Shown here: in pieces, positions 45,990-53,757 of the stretch
How positions within the stretch are numbered: position 1 is the stretch's first letter
How the letters are laid out: each line of letters begins with the position of its first letter
Assembly (NCBI RefSeq): GCF_000021805.1
Contig: NC_011726.1
Span: forward strand, 1,674,001-1,738,000
DNA: 64,000 nt
Reading direction: 5' to 3'
From: Rippkaea orientalis PCC 8801
GTDB taxonomy: Bacteria > Cyanobacteriota > Cyanobacteriia > Cyanobacteriales > Microcystaceae
Translations under genes and position numbers: made by a program
Notes under the pieces: model-generated
Databases searched by the model: none
Seen by the model: only the letters and a program-made list of their open reading frames with translations
Told to the model about the DNA's origin: nothing

Positions 45990-46184
45990 ATGGCACAACG
46001 TACTGGATTAGGAGATTTACTCAGACCCTTAAACTCTGAGTATGGAAAAGTAGTTCCTGGTTGGGGAACAACTCCTCTAATGGGGGTTTTCATGGGATTA
46101 TTCTTAGTTTTCCTGTTGATTATCCTACAAATCTATAACTCTTCTCTGATTCTTGAAGGGTTTACCGTCACTTGGGGGGGTTAG
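45990..46184 (+). CDS. psbH: PsbH, photosystem II reaction centre subunit
   Basis: A 64-residue protein with the PsbH plan: N-terminal [20 protein letters not shown], then [20 protein letters not shown] and a single membrane helix, ending in VTWGG. It is a small subunit of photosystem II near CP47. It is divergent to psbN. Confidence 0.98.
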   Translation: MAQRTGLGDLLRPLNSEYGKVVPGWGTTPLMGVFMGLFLVFLLIILQIYNSSLILEGFTVTWGG

Positions 46185-46409
46185 TGCCATTACTTTTAGT
46201 CATTGAGCGATCGCTAATCATTCCTGTAACCCCTTCTAATATTCTAAGATATTGGTTAACAAGATAAGTTGATCGCCTATTTGGCTACTGATTAACACCA
46301 ATCAGAGAAAAATCTCAATAAATTATCTCTTTTGTCGAGGTAATAGAGATTTCTTGCTTAAGACGAACAAACTCTCATATAGTACGACGCTTTAAGGTTA
46401 GCATAAGGG

Positions 46410-46437
46410 GTAGGGGTCAACAGCCGTTGACCCCTAC
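46410..46437. repeat. Short palindrome, GTAGGGGTCAACG family
   Basis: GTAGGGGTCAACAGCCGTTGACCCCTAC, 25 bp upstream of the tatA start; see copies at 17884, 23982 and 42396. The 46185-46409 gap shows nothing else. Confidence 0.88.
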
Positions 46438-46462
46438 TTATAACGCAATAGAAGGAGATCTT

Positions 46463-46738
46463 ATGAATGTTTTTGGTATTGGACTCCCAGAAATGGTCCT
46501 AATTTTGGTAATTGCCTTATTGGTGTTCGGCCCGAAAAAATTGCCCGAAATTGGGCGAAGTTTAGGAAAAGCCATTAGAGGATTTCAGGAAGCGTCCAAA
46601 GAGTTCGAGAATGAGTTTAAGCGCGAAGCACAACAATTAGAAGAATCTGTCACAATGAAAGCAGAGTTAGAGGGTAATCAAACTTCTGAGTCATCCTCCT
46701 CTGAAAAACCCCCCATCAACGGGGTGGAAAAATCATAA
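46463..46738 (+). CDS. tatA: TatA/E, twin-arginine translocase subunit
   Basis: A 91-residue protein with an N-terminal membrane helix (GLPEMVLILVIALLVFGPKK), the FGPKKLPEIGRSLGKAIRGF amphipathic helix of TatA/E, and an acidic tail. It forms the pore that exports folded proteins into the thylakoid lumen or periplasm. The ATG at 46463 (MNVFGIG) with GAAGGAG at correct spacing is the start; the open frame upstream passes through a palindromic repeat. No tatC is nearby. Confidence 0.96.
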   Translation: MNVFGIGLPEMVLILVIALLVFGPKKLPEIGRSLGKAIRGFQEASKEFENEFKREAQQLEESVTMKAELEGNQTSESSSSEKPPINGVEKS

Positions 46739-46812
46739 ATGATCAATTTTATTGATTATATTAACTTATTAGATAGCTTAAGTTAAAGGCAAATATAGTA
46801 AGGAGGTTTTCA

Positions 46813-47430
46813 ATGAACGAACAAACTCCCTATGAAATCTTAGGGGTAAGCGAAGAATCATCCTTTGAGGAAATTCAAGACGCTAAAAATCGTTTAATCC
46901 AAGAATACAAGGATAATAACAAGGTTATCGAAAATATTGAAACTGCCTATGATGCGATTATCATGGAACGGTTGCGGATGAGACAAGAAGGAAAAATTAA
47001 AGTTCCTGATCGCATCCGCTTTCCTGAAAGATCCGAAGAGATTCTACCGACTGTTCCCTCTGTTTCTTTAAATAATTCCCCCTCTTGGTTACAGCGTTTG
47101 ATTGATACTCCCTCTTCTCAAGATTTAATTATTGCAGGAGGAGTATTTGCTGCCTTAGTCACCTTGACCATCTTTGCCCAAGTCAGTCAAATGGCCTTAA
47201 TCCTAGTATTAGGGGTATTTGCTAATGTTTATTTATTAAACCGCAAAGAACAGCGATTTGGGCGTTCTCTGTTAATGACTCTGGTGGGTTTATTGATTGG
47301 GGTAGCATTAGGAACCGGGTTAACTAACTTGATGGGAGGGGCTAACCTAATCGTTGCTTTACGCGAAGATCAGTTAGCAAGTATCGTCACATTGATTATA
47401 TTTTGGCTAATCAGTAGTTTTTTGCGATAA
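46813..47430 (+). CDS. CPP1-like (DUF3353) membrane protein with degenerate J-like domain
   Basis: A 205-residue protein. The N terminus (PYEILGVSEESSFEEIQDAK) is a DnaJ-like domain lacking the HPD motif. After a linker come four hydrophobic helices (DLIIAGGVFAALVTLTIFAQ and later). This is the CPP1-like/DUF3353 family; plant CPP1 is a chaperone for protochlorophyllide oxidoreductase. Function in cyanobacteria is inferred. It is 75 bp after tatA and may share its transcript. Confidence 0.85.
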   Translation: MNEQTPYEILGVSEESSFEEIQDAKNRLIQEYKDNNKVIENIETAYDAIIMERLRMRQEGKIKVPDRIRFPERSEEILPTVPSVSLNNSPSWLQRLIDTPSSQDLIIAGGVFAALVTLTIFAQVSQMALILVLGVFANVYLLNRKEQRFGRSLLMTLVGLLIGVALGTGLTNLMGGANLIVALREDQLASIVTLIIFWLISSFLR

Positions 47431-47556
47431 AAACTTAAATTTATTCCATTGACCCTTTTTATTTGAAGCCAGAAGTTCAAATTTTTTCTGCCTTGACTTC
47501 TCATTTTCTGTTTTTTGTATTATACTTGTAATATAAAGAGAGTTGATGTTAAATCA

Positions 47557-49704
47557 ATGCCGTACGAACCCTTAAAACTTTCCACCCCAACCCCTGTCTT
47601 ATCTTGGGCAAATCACCGTTTGGGGTTAGAAGAAACCCAGATGGCCAAAAATATGGCCAGCTTACCTTTCGTGTTTAAACACATTGCCTTAATGCCTGAT
47701 GTCCATTTAGGAAAAGGGGCTTTAGTGGGGTCTGTCATTGCTACCAAAGATGCGGTTATTCCAGCCGCCGTAGGGGTCGATATTGGTTGTTTTACTGGAG
47801 ATACTTTAATCCCTTTAATTGATGGAAAATCCTATCCTCTCAGAGAATTAGCCGACTCAGGTAAGCCGATCTATGTCTATTCTTGTACTAAGACAGGAAA
47901 AATTGTGGCTACAGAAGCGATCGCTCGTTTAACTCGTCAAAATGCACCCTTAGTCAAAGTTATTTTGGATAATGGTGTGGAAATTAAATGCACCCCCGAT
48001 CATCCTTTTATGCTAAGAGATGGAGAATATCAGGAAGCTTCTCAATTAAGAAAGGGAACTTCTTTAATGCCTTTTTACTCCAAAGTTGATCGAGATGGTT
48101 ATACCTTAATTCAACAAAATTATTCTGGAAGATGGCAAAAAGCCCATTGGATTATTGCTCGTTCTGGTTTATTAGGAAAAGTTCCTAAATTTGAAAACCA
48201 AAGAACAGTTATTCATCACAAAAACTTTAATCAAGCAGATAATAGTCCCGACAATTTAGAATTTATGGGAAATAGAGATCATTCTGCTTATCATGGTTCT
48301 CTTGTTGATAGAAGTACTCATTGGCAATCTCCAGAATTTGAAAAACAAAGAAAAGATGCTCTTGCTGCTAAATCAAAAACTTCTGAAGGATACCAATATT
48401 ATGCTGAGAGAGGCACAAGAAATATCCTTCAATATATGCAAAATAATCCTGAACATTTTCAACAATCTGTTTCGGGAAATGGAGAACGAGGAAAACAGTA
48501 CCTTGTCCATTACAATCAGAGTCCAAAAGGACGAGCGAAAAGCAAAGAAATTGCTAATCGTTTTTATACCTGTGAAATTTATGGCGAACAGGTAAAAAGT
48601 CCAATTGGATTAGACAATCATAGAAAATATCAACATACTTATAACCATAAGGTTGTTGATATTATTTTCTTAAATGAATCTCAAGATGTTTACTGTTTAA
48701 GCGTTCCAGAATACCACAATTTTGCTTTAAGTGCAGGTGTTTTTGTTCATAATTGCGGCATGGCCGCGCTAAAAATGCCTTTTACTGCTGATCAATTAGA
48801 GGTAAAATTAAAGCAAATTCGCCTAGAAATTGAGGCAGCTATTCCTGTTGGCTTTGAGGAAAATAAGGACGCAGAAAAAGCCGTTACCAACTGGCAAGGA
48901 TGGCGAGAATTTAAAGAATTGCATCGAGGGGTTAAAGATTTAGAAACTAAAGCGATTCGACAATTGGGGTCATTAGGAGGGGGTAATCATTTTATTGAAT
49001 TGTGTCTGGATACTGACGATCAAGTCTGGTTAATGCTGCATTCAGGATCCCGTCATATTGGTAATAAATTGGCTGAATGTCATATTTCTACAGCCAAGAA
49101 TTTGGCTAAATTGGCACAGATTTCTTTACCCGATCCCGATCTCTCCTATTTTGTTGCGGGAACCCCTGAATTTGCGGCTTATTGGCATGATTTACAATGG
49201 GCACAAGAGTATGCCAAATTTAACCGCGATGTCATGATGAATCGTTTTAAAAAGATTGTCGAAAAACATCTGGCTGGAGGGAAACCAACGAAACCGTTAT
49301 TATCGGTTAATTGTCACCATAATTACGCTGAAAAAGAAGTCCATTTTGGTGAAGAAGTTTATGTTACCCGTAAGGGAGCAGTGAGGGCAAGAACCGAAGA
49401 TTATGGCATTATTCCGGGATCAATGGGGGCTAAATCTTTCATTGTTAAAGGTAAAGGTAGCTATGAAAGTTATTGCTCCTGCTCCCACGGGGCAGGACGA
49501 TTAATGTCTCGAAGTAAGGCTAAAAAGCAGTTTTCTATTGATGATTTGGTTGCCCAAACTCAAGGGGTAGAATGCCGTAAGGATTCGGGGGTTTTAGATG
49601 AAATTCCTGGGGCTTATAAACCGATTGATCAAGTGATGGAAAATCAGGCTGATTTAGTCGAAGTTGTTGCTACTTTAAAGCAGGTTTTATGCGTCAAAGG
49701 TTAA
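47557..49704 (+). CDS. rtcB: RtcB-family RNA ligase interrupted by an intein
   Basis: The precursor is 715 residues, of which 322 are intein and 393 host protein. The host part has ALMPDVHLGKGALVGSV, VGVDIG, then (after the intein) CGMAALKMP, GSLGGGNHFIEL, LMLHSGSRHIGN, VNCHHNYAEKE and CSHGAGRLMSR, the metal- and GMP-binding motifs of RtcB. RtcB joins RNA 2',3'-cyclic phosphate to 5'-OH ends, in tRNA repair. The intein sits exactly before the metal-binding Cys of the DIG-CGM motif. The ATG at 47557 was chosen; the upstream part resembles promoter sequence. Confidence 0.93.
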   Translation: MPYEPLKLSTPTPVLSWANHRLGLEETQMAKNMASLPFVFKHIALMPDVHLGKGALVGSVIATKDAVIPAAVGVDIGCFTGDTLIPLIDGKSYPLRELADSGKPIYVYSCTKTGKIVATEAIARLTRQNAPLVKVILDNGVEIKCTPDHPFMLRDGEYQEASQLRKGTSLMPFYSKVDRDGYTLIQQNYSGRWQKAHWIIARSGLLGKVPKFENQRTVIHHKNFNQADNSPDNLEFMGNRDHSAYHGSLVDRSTHWQSPEFEKQRKDALAAKSKTSEGYQYYAERGTRNILQYMQNNPEHFQQSVSGNGERGKQYLVHYNQSPKGRAKSKEIANRFYTCEIYGEQVKSPIGLDNHRKYQHTYNHKVVDIIFLNESQDVYCLSVPEYHNFALSAGVFVHNCGMAALKMPFTADQLEVKLKQIRLEIEAAIPVGFEENKDAEKAVTNWQGWREFKELHRGVKDLETKAIRQLGSLGGGNHFIELCLDTDDQVWLMLHSGSRHIGNKLAECHISTAKNLAKLAQISLPDPDLSYFVAGTPEFAAYWHDLQWAQEYAKFNRDVMMNRFKKIVEKHLAGGKPTKPLLSVNCHHNYAEKEVHFGEEVYVTRKGAVRARTEDYGIIPGSMGAKSFIVKGKGSYESYCSCSHGAGRLMSRSKAKKQFSIDDLVAQTQGVECRKDSGVLDEIPGAYKPIDQVMENQADLVEVVATLKQVLCVKG
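47788..48753 (+). mobile_element. Intein with HNH homing endonuclease in RtcB
   Basis: Block A is CFTGDTLIPLIDG (Cys1), block B GVEIKCTPDHPFMLRDGEYQ with the conserved TxxH, block F DVYCLSVPEYHNFALSAGVF, and block G VHN before the +1 Cys of the host protein. Between B and F lies an HNH-type endonuclease: IHHKNFNQADNSPDNLEFMG and the following H. The intein is complete and should be spliced; the HNH appears intact, so it may still home. Confidence 0.9.
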
Positions 49705-49709
49705 CAATT

Positions 49710-49733
49710 GTAGGATGGGCAATGCCCACCTAC
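49710..49733. repeat. Short palindrome, GGTGGGCATTGCCCACC family (inverted centre)
   Basis: GTAGGATGGGCAATGCCCACCTAC, 6 bp after the rtcB stop; see copies at 29611, 32516 and 41908. Could end rtcB transcription. Confidence 0.8.
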
Positions 49734-49767
49734 CCTGAAAATGTTAGGATAAAGTCGATCTGACTCA

Positions 49768-50880
49768 ATGGACTTGGCACAAAAGCCGGAGTTAGTGCGT
49801 CAACATCCCCATGAGGAGGAAGACTACCCTATGAGTTCCCTTTTGCGTAACGCTTGGTACGTTGCTTTACCTGGAAAGCAGCTAAAACCAGGGAAAATGA
49901 CCCATAAAAAGATGTTAGGAGAACCCGTCTTAGTGGGACGACGGGAAGATGGGGAAGTCTTTGCTATGCGCGATATTTGTCCCCATCGCGGTATCCCCCT
50001 ACAGTACGGATGGCTCGAAGGGGATGGGGTTTGTTGTTGCTATCATGGCTGGAAATTTAACACCAGCGATGGCCGGTGTAGTGAAATTCCCTCCTTAACC
50101 GAGTACGATGACTTAGATATTAGCCGTATTCGTGTCCCTACCTACCCTTGTCGAGAAGTTCAAGGCAATATTTGGGTCTATTTTGCTGAAGACTCCAAAA
50201 AAGAAATTAACCCTTCAGAGCTTCCTCCCGTGCCAACAATCCCCGATTTTGGTAAAGTTGAGCCTGGAATCTCGGAAACCATCCATTTTGCTTGCCATAT
50301 TGACCATGCGATTATTGGCTTAATGGACCCAGCCCATGGCCCCTACGTTCATAGTTCCTGGTGGTGGCGCAGTGGTCCACGGAAGTTTCGAGTTAAAGAA
50401 AAGCAATATGAACCCGTAGCCCAAGGATTTCGCCTCGTTCCTTATGATATGCCAGTTAGTGCGCGACCTTACAAGATTTTAGGCAATCAAGTGTCTATTG
50501 AAATCGTTTTTGAGTTGCCCAGTGTACGGACAGAGATTTTAAGAGGCGATCGCTATTCGGCTTGCTTATTGACTACCATTACCCCCATTGATGAAAACGA
50601 ATGCGAAGCCTTTCAAAGCATTTATTGGACAATTCCTTGGATGGGACTATTTAAACCCCTATTAAGTTTGTTAACCCGTCAATTTCTGGCGCAAGATCGA
50701 GATGTGGTTATTCAACAACAAGAAGGGTTAAAATACAATCCAGCCTTAATGCTAATTGATGACGCGGATACTCAAGCTAAATGGTATTTTCGCCTCAAAC
50801 AGGAATATCAAAAGTCCCAAGCAGAAAATCGTCCCTTTAAAAATCCTGTAGAACCAAGGATTTTACGCTGGCGTAGCTGA
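49768..50880 (+). CDS. Rieske [2Fe-2S] oxygenase of the aromatic-ring-hydroxylating type
   Basis: A 370-residue protein. The Rieske domain has CPHRGIPLQYGW and CCCYHGWKFNTSDGRC, which supply the two Cys and two His ligands. The C-terminal catalytic domain has HIDHAIIGLMDPAHGPYVH with the mononuclear iron ligands, as in the PAO/VanA-type oxygenases. In cyanobacteria such proteins are related to chlorophyll- or carotenoid-modifying enzymes, but the substrate is not determined. A second candidate start is the ATG 63 bp downstream (MSSLLRNAWY), with a stronger but more distant GGAGG. Confidence 0.87.
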   Translation: MDLAQKPELVRQHPHEEEDYPMSSLLRNAWYVALPGKQLKPGKMTHKKMLGEPVLVGRREDGEVFAMRDICPHRGIPLQYGWLEGDGVCCCYHGWKFNTSDGRCSEIPSLTEYDDLDISRIRVPTYPCREVQGNIWVYFAEDSKKEINPSELPPVPTIPDFGKVEPGISETIHFACHIDHAIIGLMDPAHGPYVHSSWWWRSGPRKFRVKEKQYEPVAQGFRLVPYDMPVSARPYKILGNQVSIEIVFELPSVRTEILRGDRYSACLLTTITPIDENECEAFQSIYWTIPWMGLFKPLLSLLTRQFLAQDRDVVIQQQEGLKYNPALMLIDDADTQAKWYFRLKQEYQKSQAENRPFKNPVEPRILRWRS

Positions 50881-50991
50881 CGGATTGACTAATTTTATCT
50901 TAACTTAATCTTAGGTTTAACCAACAATTTCTCACTATCAGATAAAATTGAAGTCTAAAGTTGTCTCAACATTAACGAAGTCACTAAGTCA

Positions 50992-51020
50992 GTAGGAGCT
51001 TAACATTATTAAGCCCCTAC
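50992..51020. repeat. Short palindrome, GTAGGGGCTTAA family
   Basis: GTAGGAGCTTAACATTATTAAGCCCCTAC upstream of speA; see copies at 33085 and 35750. Confidence 0.85.
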
Positions 51021-51123
51021 TGAAGTTGTTCTTGTCACGGGGATTTATGCCCCGCTACAACAACTTTTCCGCTTAAAAAGCCAGGTTTTAGACCCTAGAC
51101 CCTACTATCTCAATAAAAGCAGC

Positions 51124-53169
51124 ATGAAGGAAACTCTTCAACTTGAAACCTCTCCCTTGAATAACTCAAAAAAAACATCAACTTGGACGATAGAAAATAG
51201 CGAAAATCTTTATTATATAAAAGGTTGGGGCGAACCCTATTTTTCGATTAATGCGGCAGGTCATATTACCGTTTCTCCTCAAGGAGATCTTGGCGTTTCT
51301 TTGGACTTATACGAGTTAGTTCAATCTTTAAAAAAGCGCAATATTAGCTTCCCTTTGTTAATTCGATTTTCTGATATTTTAGCTGATCGCTTAGCTCGAT
51401 TAAATGCTTCTTTTGATCGGGCGATCGCTCGCTATAATTATCCCAATAAATATCAAGGAGTTTATCCCATTAAGTGTAATCAACATCGTCATATTGTTGA
51501 AACGATTGTTAATTATAGCAAGTCCTATCAATTTGGCTTAGAAGCAGGGTCAAAACCTGAATTAATGATTGCGTTAGCGACCTTAGATCCAAGTTTAATT
51601 GCTCCGAATTACGCGCCTATTATCATTTGTAATGGCTACAAGGATCCTGCCTATATCAAAACCGCTATCTTAGCCACTCAGTTAGGGTATAAACCCATTA
51701 TTGTTATTGAACAGTTAGAGGAACTTTTTTTAACATTAGAAATTAGTAAACAGTTAGGGATTGAACCGAGTCTAGGTGTACGGGCTAAATTAAGTACTAA
51801 AGGGTCAGGAAGATGGGGTAATTCTACAGGCGATCGCGCTAAATTTGGCTTAACCATTCCTGAAATATTAACGGTAGTTGAGTATTTAAAGTCTGAAGAA
51901 AATCTACATTATTTACAACTACTACACTTTCATATTGGCTCACAAATTGCTTCCATTAGTGTTATTAAAGATGCCATTCGGGAAGCCAGTCAAATTTATA
52001 TACAATTGGCTAAAGTTAATCCTAATATGCAATATTTGGATGTTGGGGGAGGCCTAGGAGTAGATTATGATGGCTCAAAAACCAATTTTTATGCTTCAAA
52101 AAATTACAATATGCAGAATTATGCTAATGATATTGTTGCCGAAGTGAAAGAAAGTTGTGAAGCAGCCAACATAGAAGCTCCTATTTTAATTAGTGAAAGT
52201 GGACGAGCGATCGCCGCCCATCATTCTGTGTTAATTTTTGATGTTCTCAATACGAATGATGTCTGTACTACTCCCCCTGAATTTATCGCAGAAAATGATA
52301 ACTTAATTATTCGCAATCTGTGGCAAACCTACGAATCTATTGATGTCAAAAATTATCAAGAAACCTATCATGATGCTATTCAATTTAAAGAAGAAGCTAT
52401 TAGCTTATTTAATTTTGGTTATCTTAGTTTAGCTGAAAGAGCCAAAGCCGAGCAATTATACTGGGCTTGTTGTCAAAAAATTCTTGAAATTACTAGACAT
52501 CAAGACTATGTTCCTGACGATCTTGAGGATCTAGAGAAAACAATGGCCTCAATTTATTATATCAATTTATCCGTGTTTCAATCGGCTCCTGACTCTTGGG
52601 CGATCGATCAATTGTTTCCTATTATGCCCATTCATCGCTTAGATGAAGAACCAACTCAGCGAGCAATTTTAGCCGATTTAACTTGCGATAGTGATGGAAA
52701 AATTGATCAGTTTATTGATTTGCGAGACGTTAAATCAGTGCTAGAGTTACATCGTCTTAAAACCCTAGAAAGTGGACATCATGAAACTCAATCAAAAGGC
52801 AAAAAGATTAAGAATGAAACTAAGATGGCAGAACCCTATTATCTAGGAATGTTTTTAGTCGGCGCCTATCAAGAAATTATGGGCAATTTACACAATCTTT
52901 TTGGGGATATTAATGTCATTCACATCTCCATGAGTACTAAAGGATACGAAATTGAGCATCTTGTTAAAGGAGATACCATCAAAGAGGTCTTAAGTTATGT
53001 TCAGTACGATGCCGAGGCACTGCTAGAGTCCATGCGTCAGCGTACGGAAAAGGCACTCCAAGATCATCGCTTGACTTTAGAGGAGTCTCAACAGTTATTG
53101 CAGGATTATGAGGAAAACCTTAATCACTATACCTATTTAGTCTCAGACCAAGAGAAATCAAAATCTTAG
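51124..53169 (+). CDS. speA: Biosynthetic arginine decarboxylase
   Basis: A 681-residue PLP enzyme that makes agmatine from arginine for polyamine synthesis. The PLP lysine lies in YQGVYPIKCNQHRH near residue 120. Further landmarks are FGLEAGSKPELMIAL, FHIGSQIASI, YLDVGGGLGVDYDGSK and the C-terminal LGMFLVGAYQEIMGNLHNLF. Length is normal for bacterial SpeA. It is the last clearly core gene before the tRNA and transposon. Confidence 0.97.
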   Translation: MKETLQLETSPLNNSKKTSTWTIENSENLYYIKGWGEPYFSINAAGHITVSPQGDLGVSLDLYELVQSLKKRNISFPLLIRFSDILADRLARLNASFDRAIARYNYPNKYQGVYPIKCNQHRHIVETIVNYSKSYQFGLEAGSKPELMIALATLDPSLIAPNYAPIIICNGYKDPAYIKTAILATQLGYKPIIVIEQLEELFLTLEISKQLGIEPSLGVRAKLSTKGSGRWGNSTGDRAKFGLTIPEILTVVEYLKSEENLHYLQLLHFHIGSQIASISVIKDAIREASQIYIQLAKVNPNMQYLDVGGGLGVDYDGSKTNFYASKNYNMQNYANDIVAEVKESCEAANIEAPILISESGRAIAAHHSVLIFDVLNTNDVCTTPPEFIAENDNLIIRNLWQTYESIDVKNYQETYHDAIQFKEEAISLFNFGYLSLAERAKAEQLYWACCQKILEITRHQDYVPDDLEDLEKTMASIYYINLSVFQSAPDSWAIDQLFPIMPIHRLDEEPTQRAILADLTCDSDGKIDQFIDLRDVKSVLELHRLKTLESGHHETQSKGKKIKNETKMAEPYYLGMFLVGAYQEIMGNLHNLFGDINVIHISMSTKGYEIEHLVKGDTIKEVLSYVQYDAEALLESMRQRTEKALQDHRLTLEESQQLLQDYEENLNHYTYLVSDQEKSKS

Positions 53170-53320
53170 CTAAATATAAGGTTATTTGATTTTTAACCCT
53201 GTAATCAAGCTAGAAACACGGAGTAAAATAAAAATTCAAAAAAAGTTGTCACTAAAACAGAAACCTGTGTTACAATAAATAATTGTCGGTTCACTAAGCT
53301 AATTTAGCCCGGTGCATCGC

Positions 53321-53630
53321 GGGGGCGTGGCGGAATGGTAGACGCTACGGACTTAAGTAAATTGAGCCTTGTTAGAGTAATCTATCAAGTGTAAGCTCTC
53401 AAATTCAGGGAAACCTAAGTCTAGTTAATAGATAGGGCAATCCTGAGCCAAGCTGGAATCGTAAGATTTCTGAAGGTGCAGAGACTCAACGGGAGCTACC
53501 CTAACAGGATAAGCTGAGGGTAAAGAGAGAGTCCAATTCTCAAAGCTGAGGTAAAGCAGTAGCGAAAGCTGCAAGAGAATGAAAATCCGTTGACCGCAAG
53601 GTCGTGAGAGTTCAAGTCTCTCCGCCCCCA
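53321..53630 (+). tRNA. trnL(UAA): tRNA-Leu(UAA) interrupted by a group I intron
   Basis: The acceptor arms are GGGGGCG at 53321-53327 and CGCCCCC at 53623-53629, followed by the discriminator A at 53630. CCA is not encoded. The T stem GAGAG/CTCTC with loop TTCAAGT and the D arm GGCGGAATGGTAGACGC are clear. After removal of 53355-53581 the anticodon arm reads CGGACTTAAAATCCG, giving anticodon UAA. The long variable arm is in GTTGACCGCAAGGTCGTG. This gene borders the transposon and is probably its attachment target. Confidence 0.95.
53355..53581 (+). ncRNA. Group I intron (tRNA-Leu type, IC3-like)
   Basis: A 227-nt insertion after U34 of the anticodon, ending in G. The conserved core is visible: CAGGGAAACCTAAGTCTAG (P region), AATCCTGAGCCAAGC (Q), GGTGCAGAGACTCAACGGG (R) and AAAGAGAGAGTCC (S). 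This intron is the ancient cyanobacterial and plastid tRNA-Leu(UAA) intron. No ORF inside; the minus-strand frame across it is spurious. Confidence 0.93.
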
Positions 53631-53691
53631 TTACCATTTTAAGAGATGCTGCGAGACTTTCTATTATTTAAAGTTTGTTTTTGCCGCATCG

Positions 53692-53736
53692 GCAAGGTTA
53701 TGCCTGAAAATCTGACAGCAAAGCTATGCCTGAAAA
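53692..53736 (+). repeat. Two 19-bp direct repeats, candidate TnsB sites at the transposon end
   Basis: GCAAGGTTATGCCTGAAAA at 53692-53710 and GCAAAGCTATGCCTGAAAA at 53718-53736 differ at two positions and start 26 bp apart. They lie between the tRNA and the tniQ stop, where the end of a Tn7-like element should be. Spacing and length fit transposase-binding repeats. A small palindrome TTGCCG-CAT-CGGCAA (53681-53695) overlaps the first copy. Confidence 0.6.
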
Positions 53737-53757
53737 ATTTTAAGTCAAATAGTCTTG

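Noticed and set aside
47515-47556. Upstream start of rtcB
   Set aside because: The added codons (TTG TAT TAT ACT) look like promoter sequence, and the ATG at 47557 begins the conserved protein.
53425-53637. Minus-strand ORF of 70 codons across the tRNA-Leu gene
   Set aside because: It is antisense to the group I intron and tRNA exon; the sequence is explained fully by the conserved intron core.
53681-53695. Palindrome TTGCCG-CAT-CGGCAA as a terminator
   Set aside because: It has no T run after the stem on either strand in the right direction; kept only as part of the end region.
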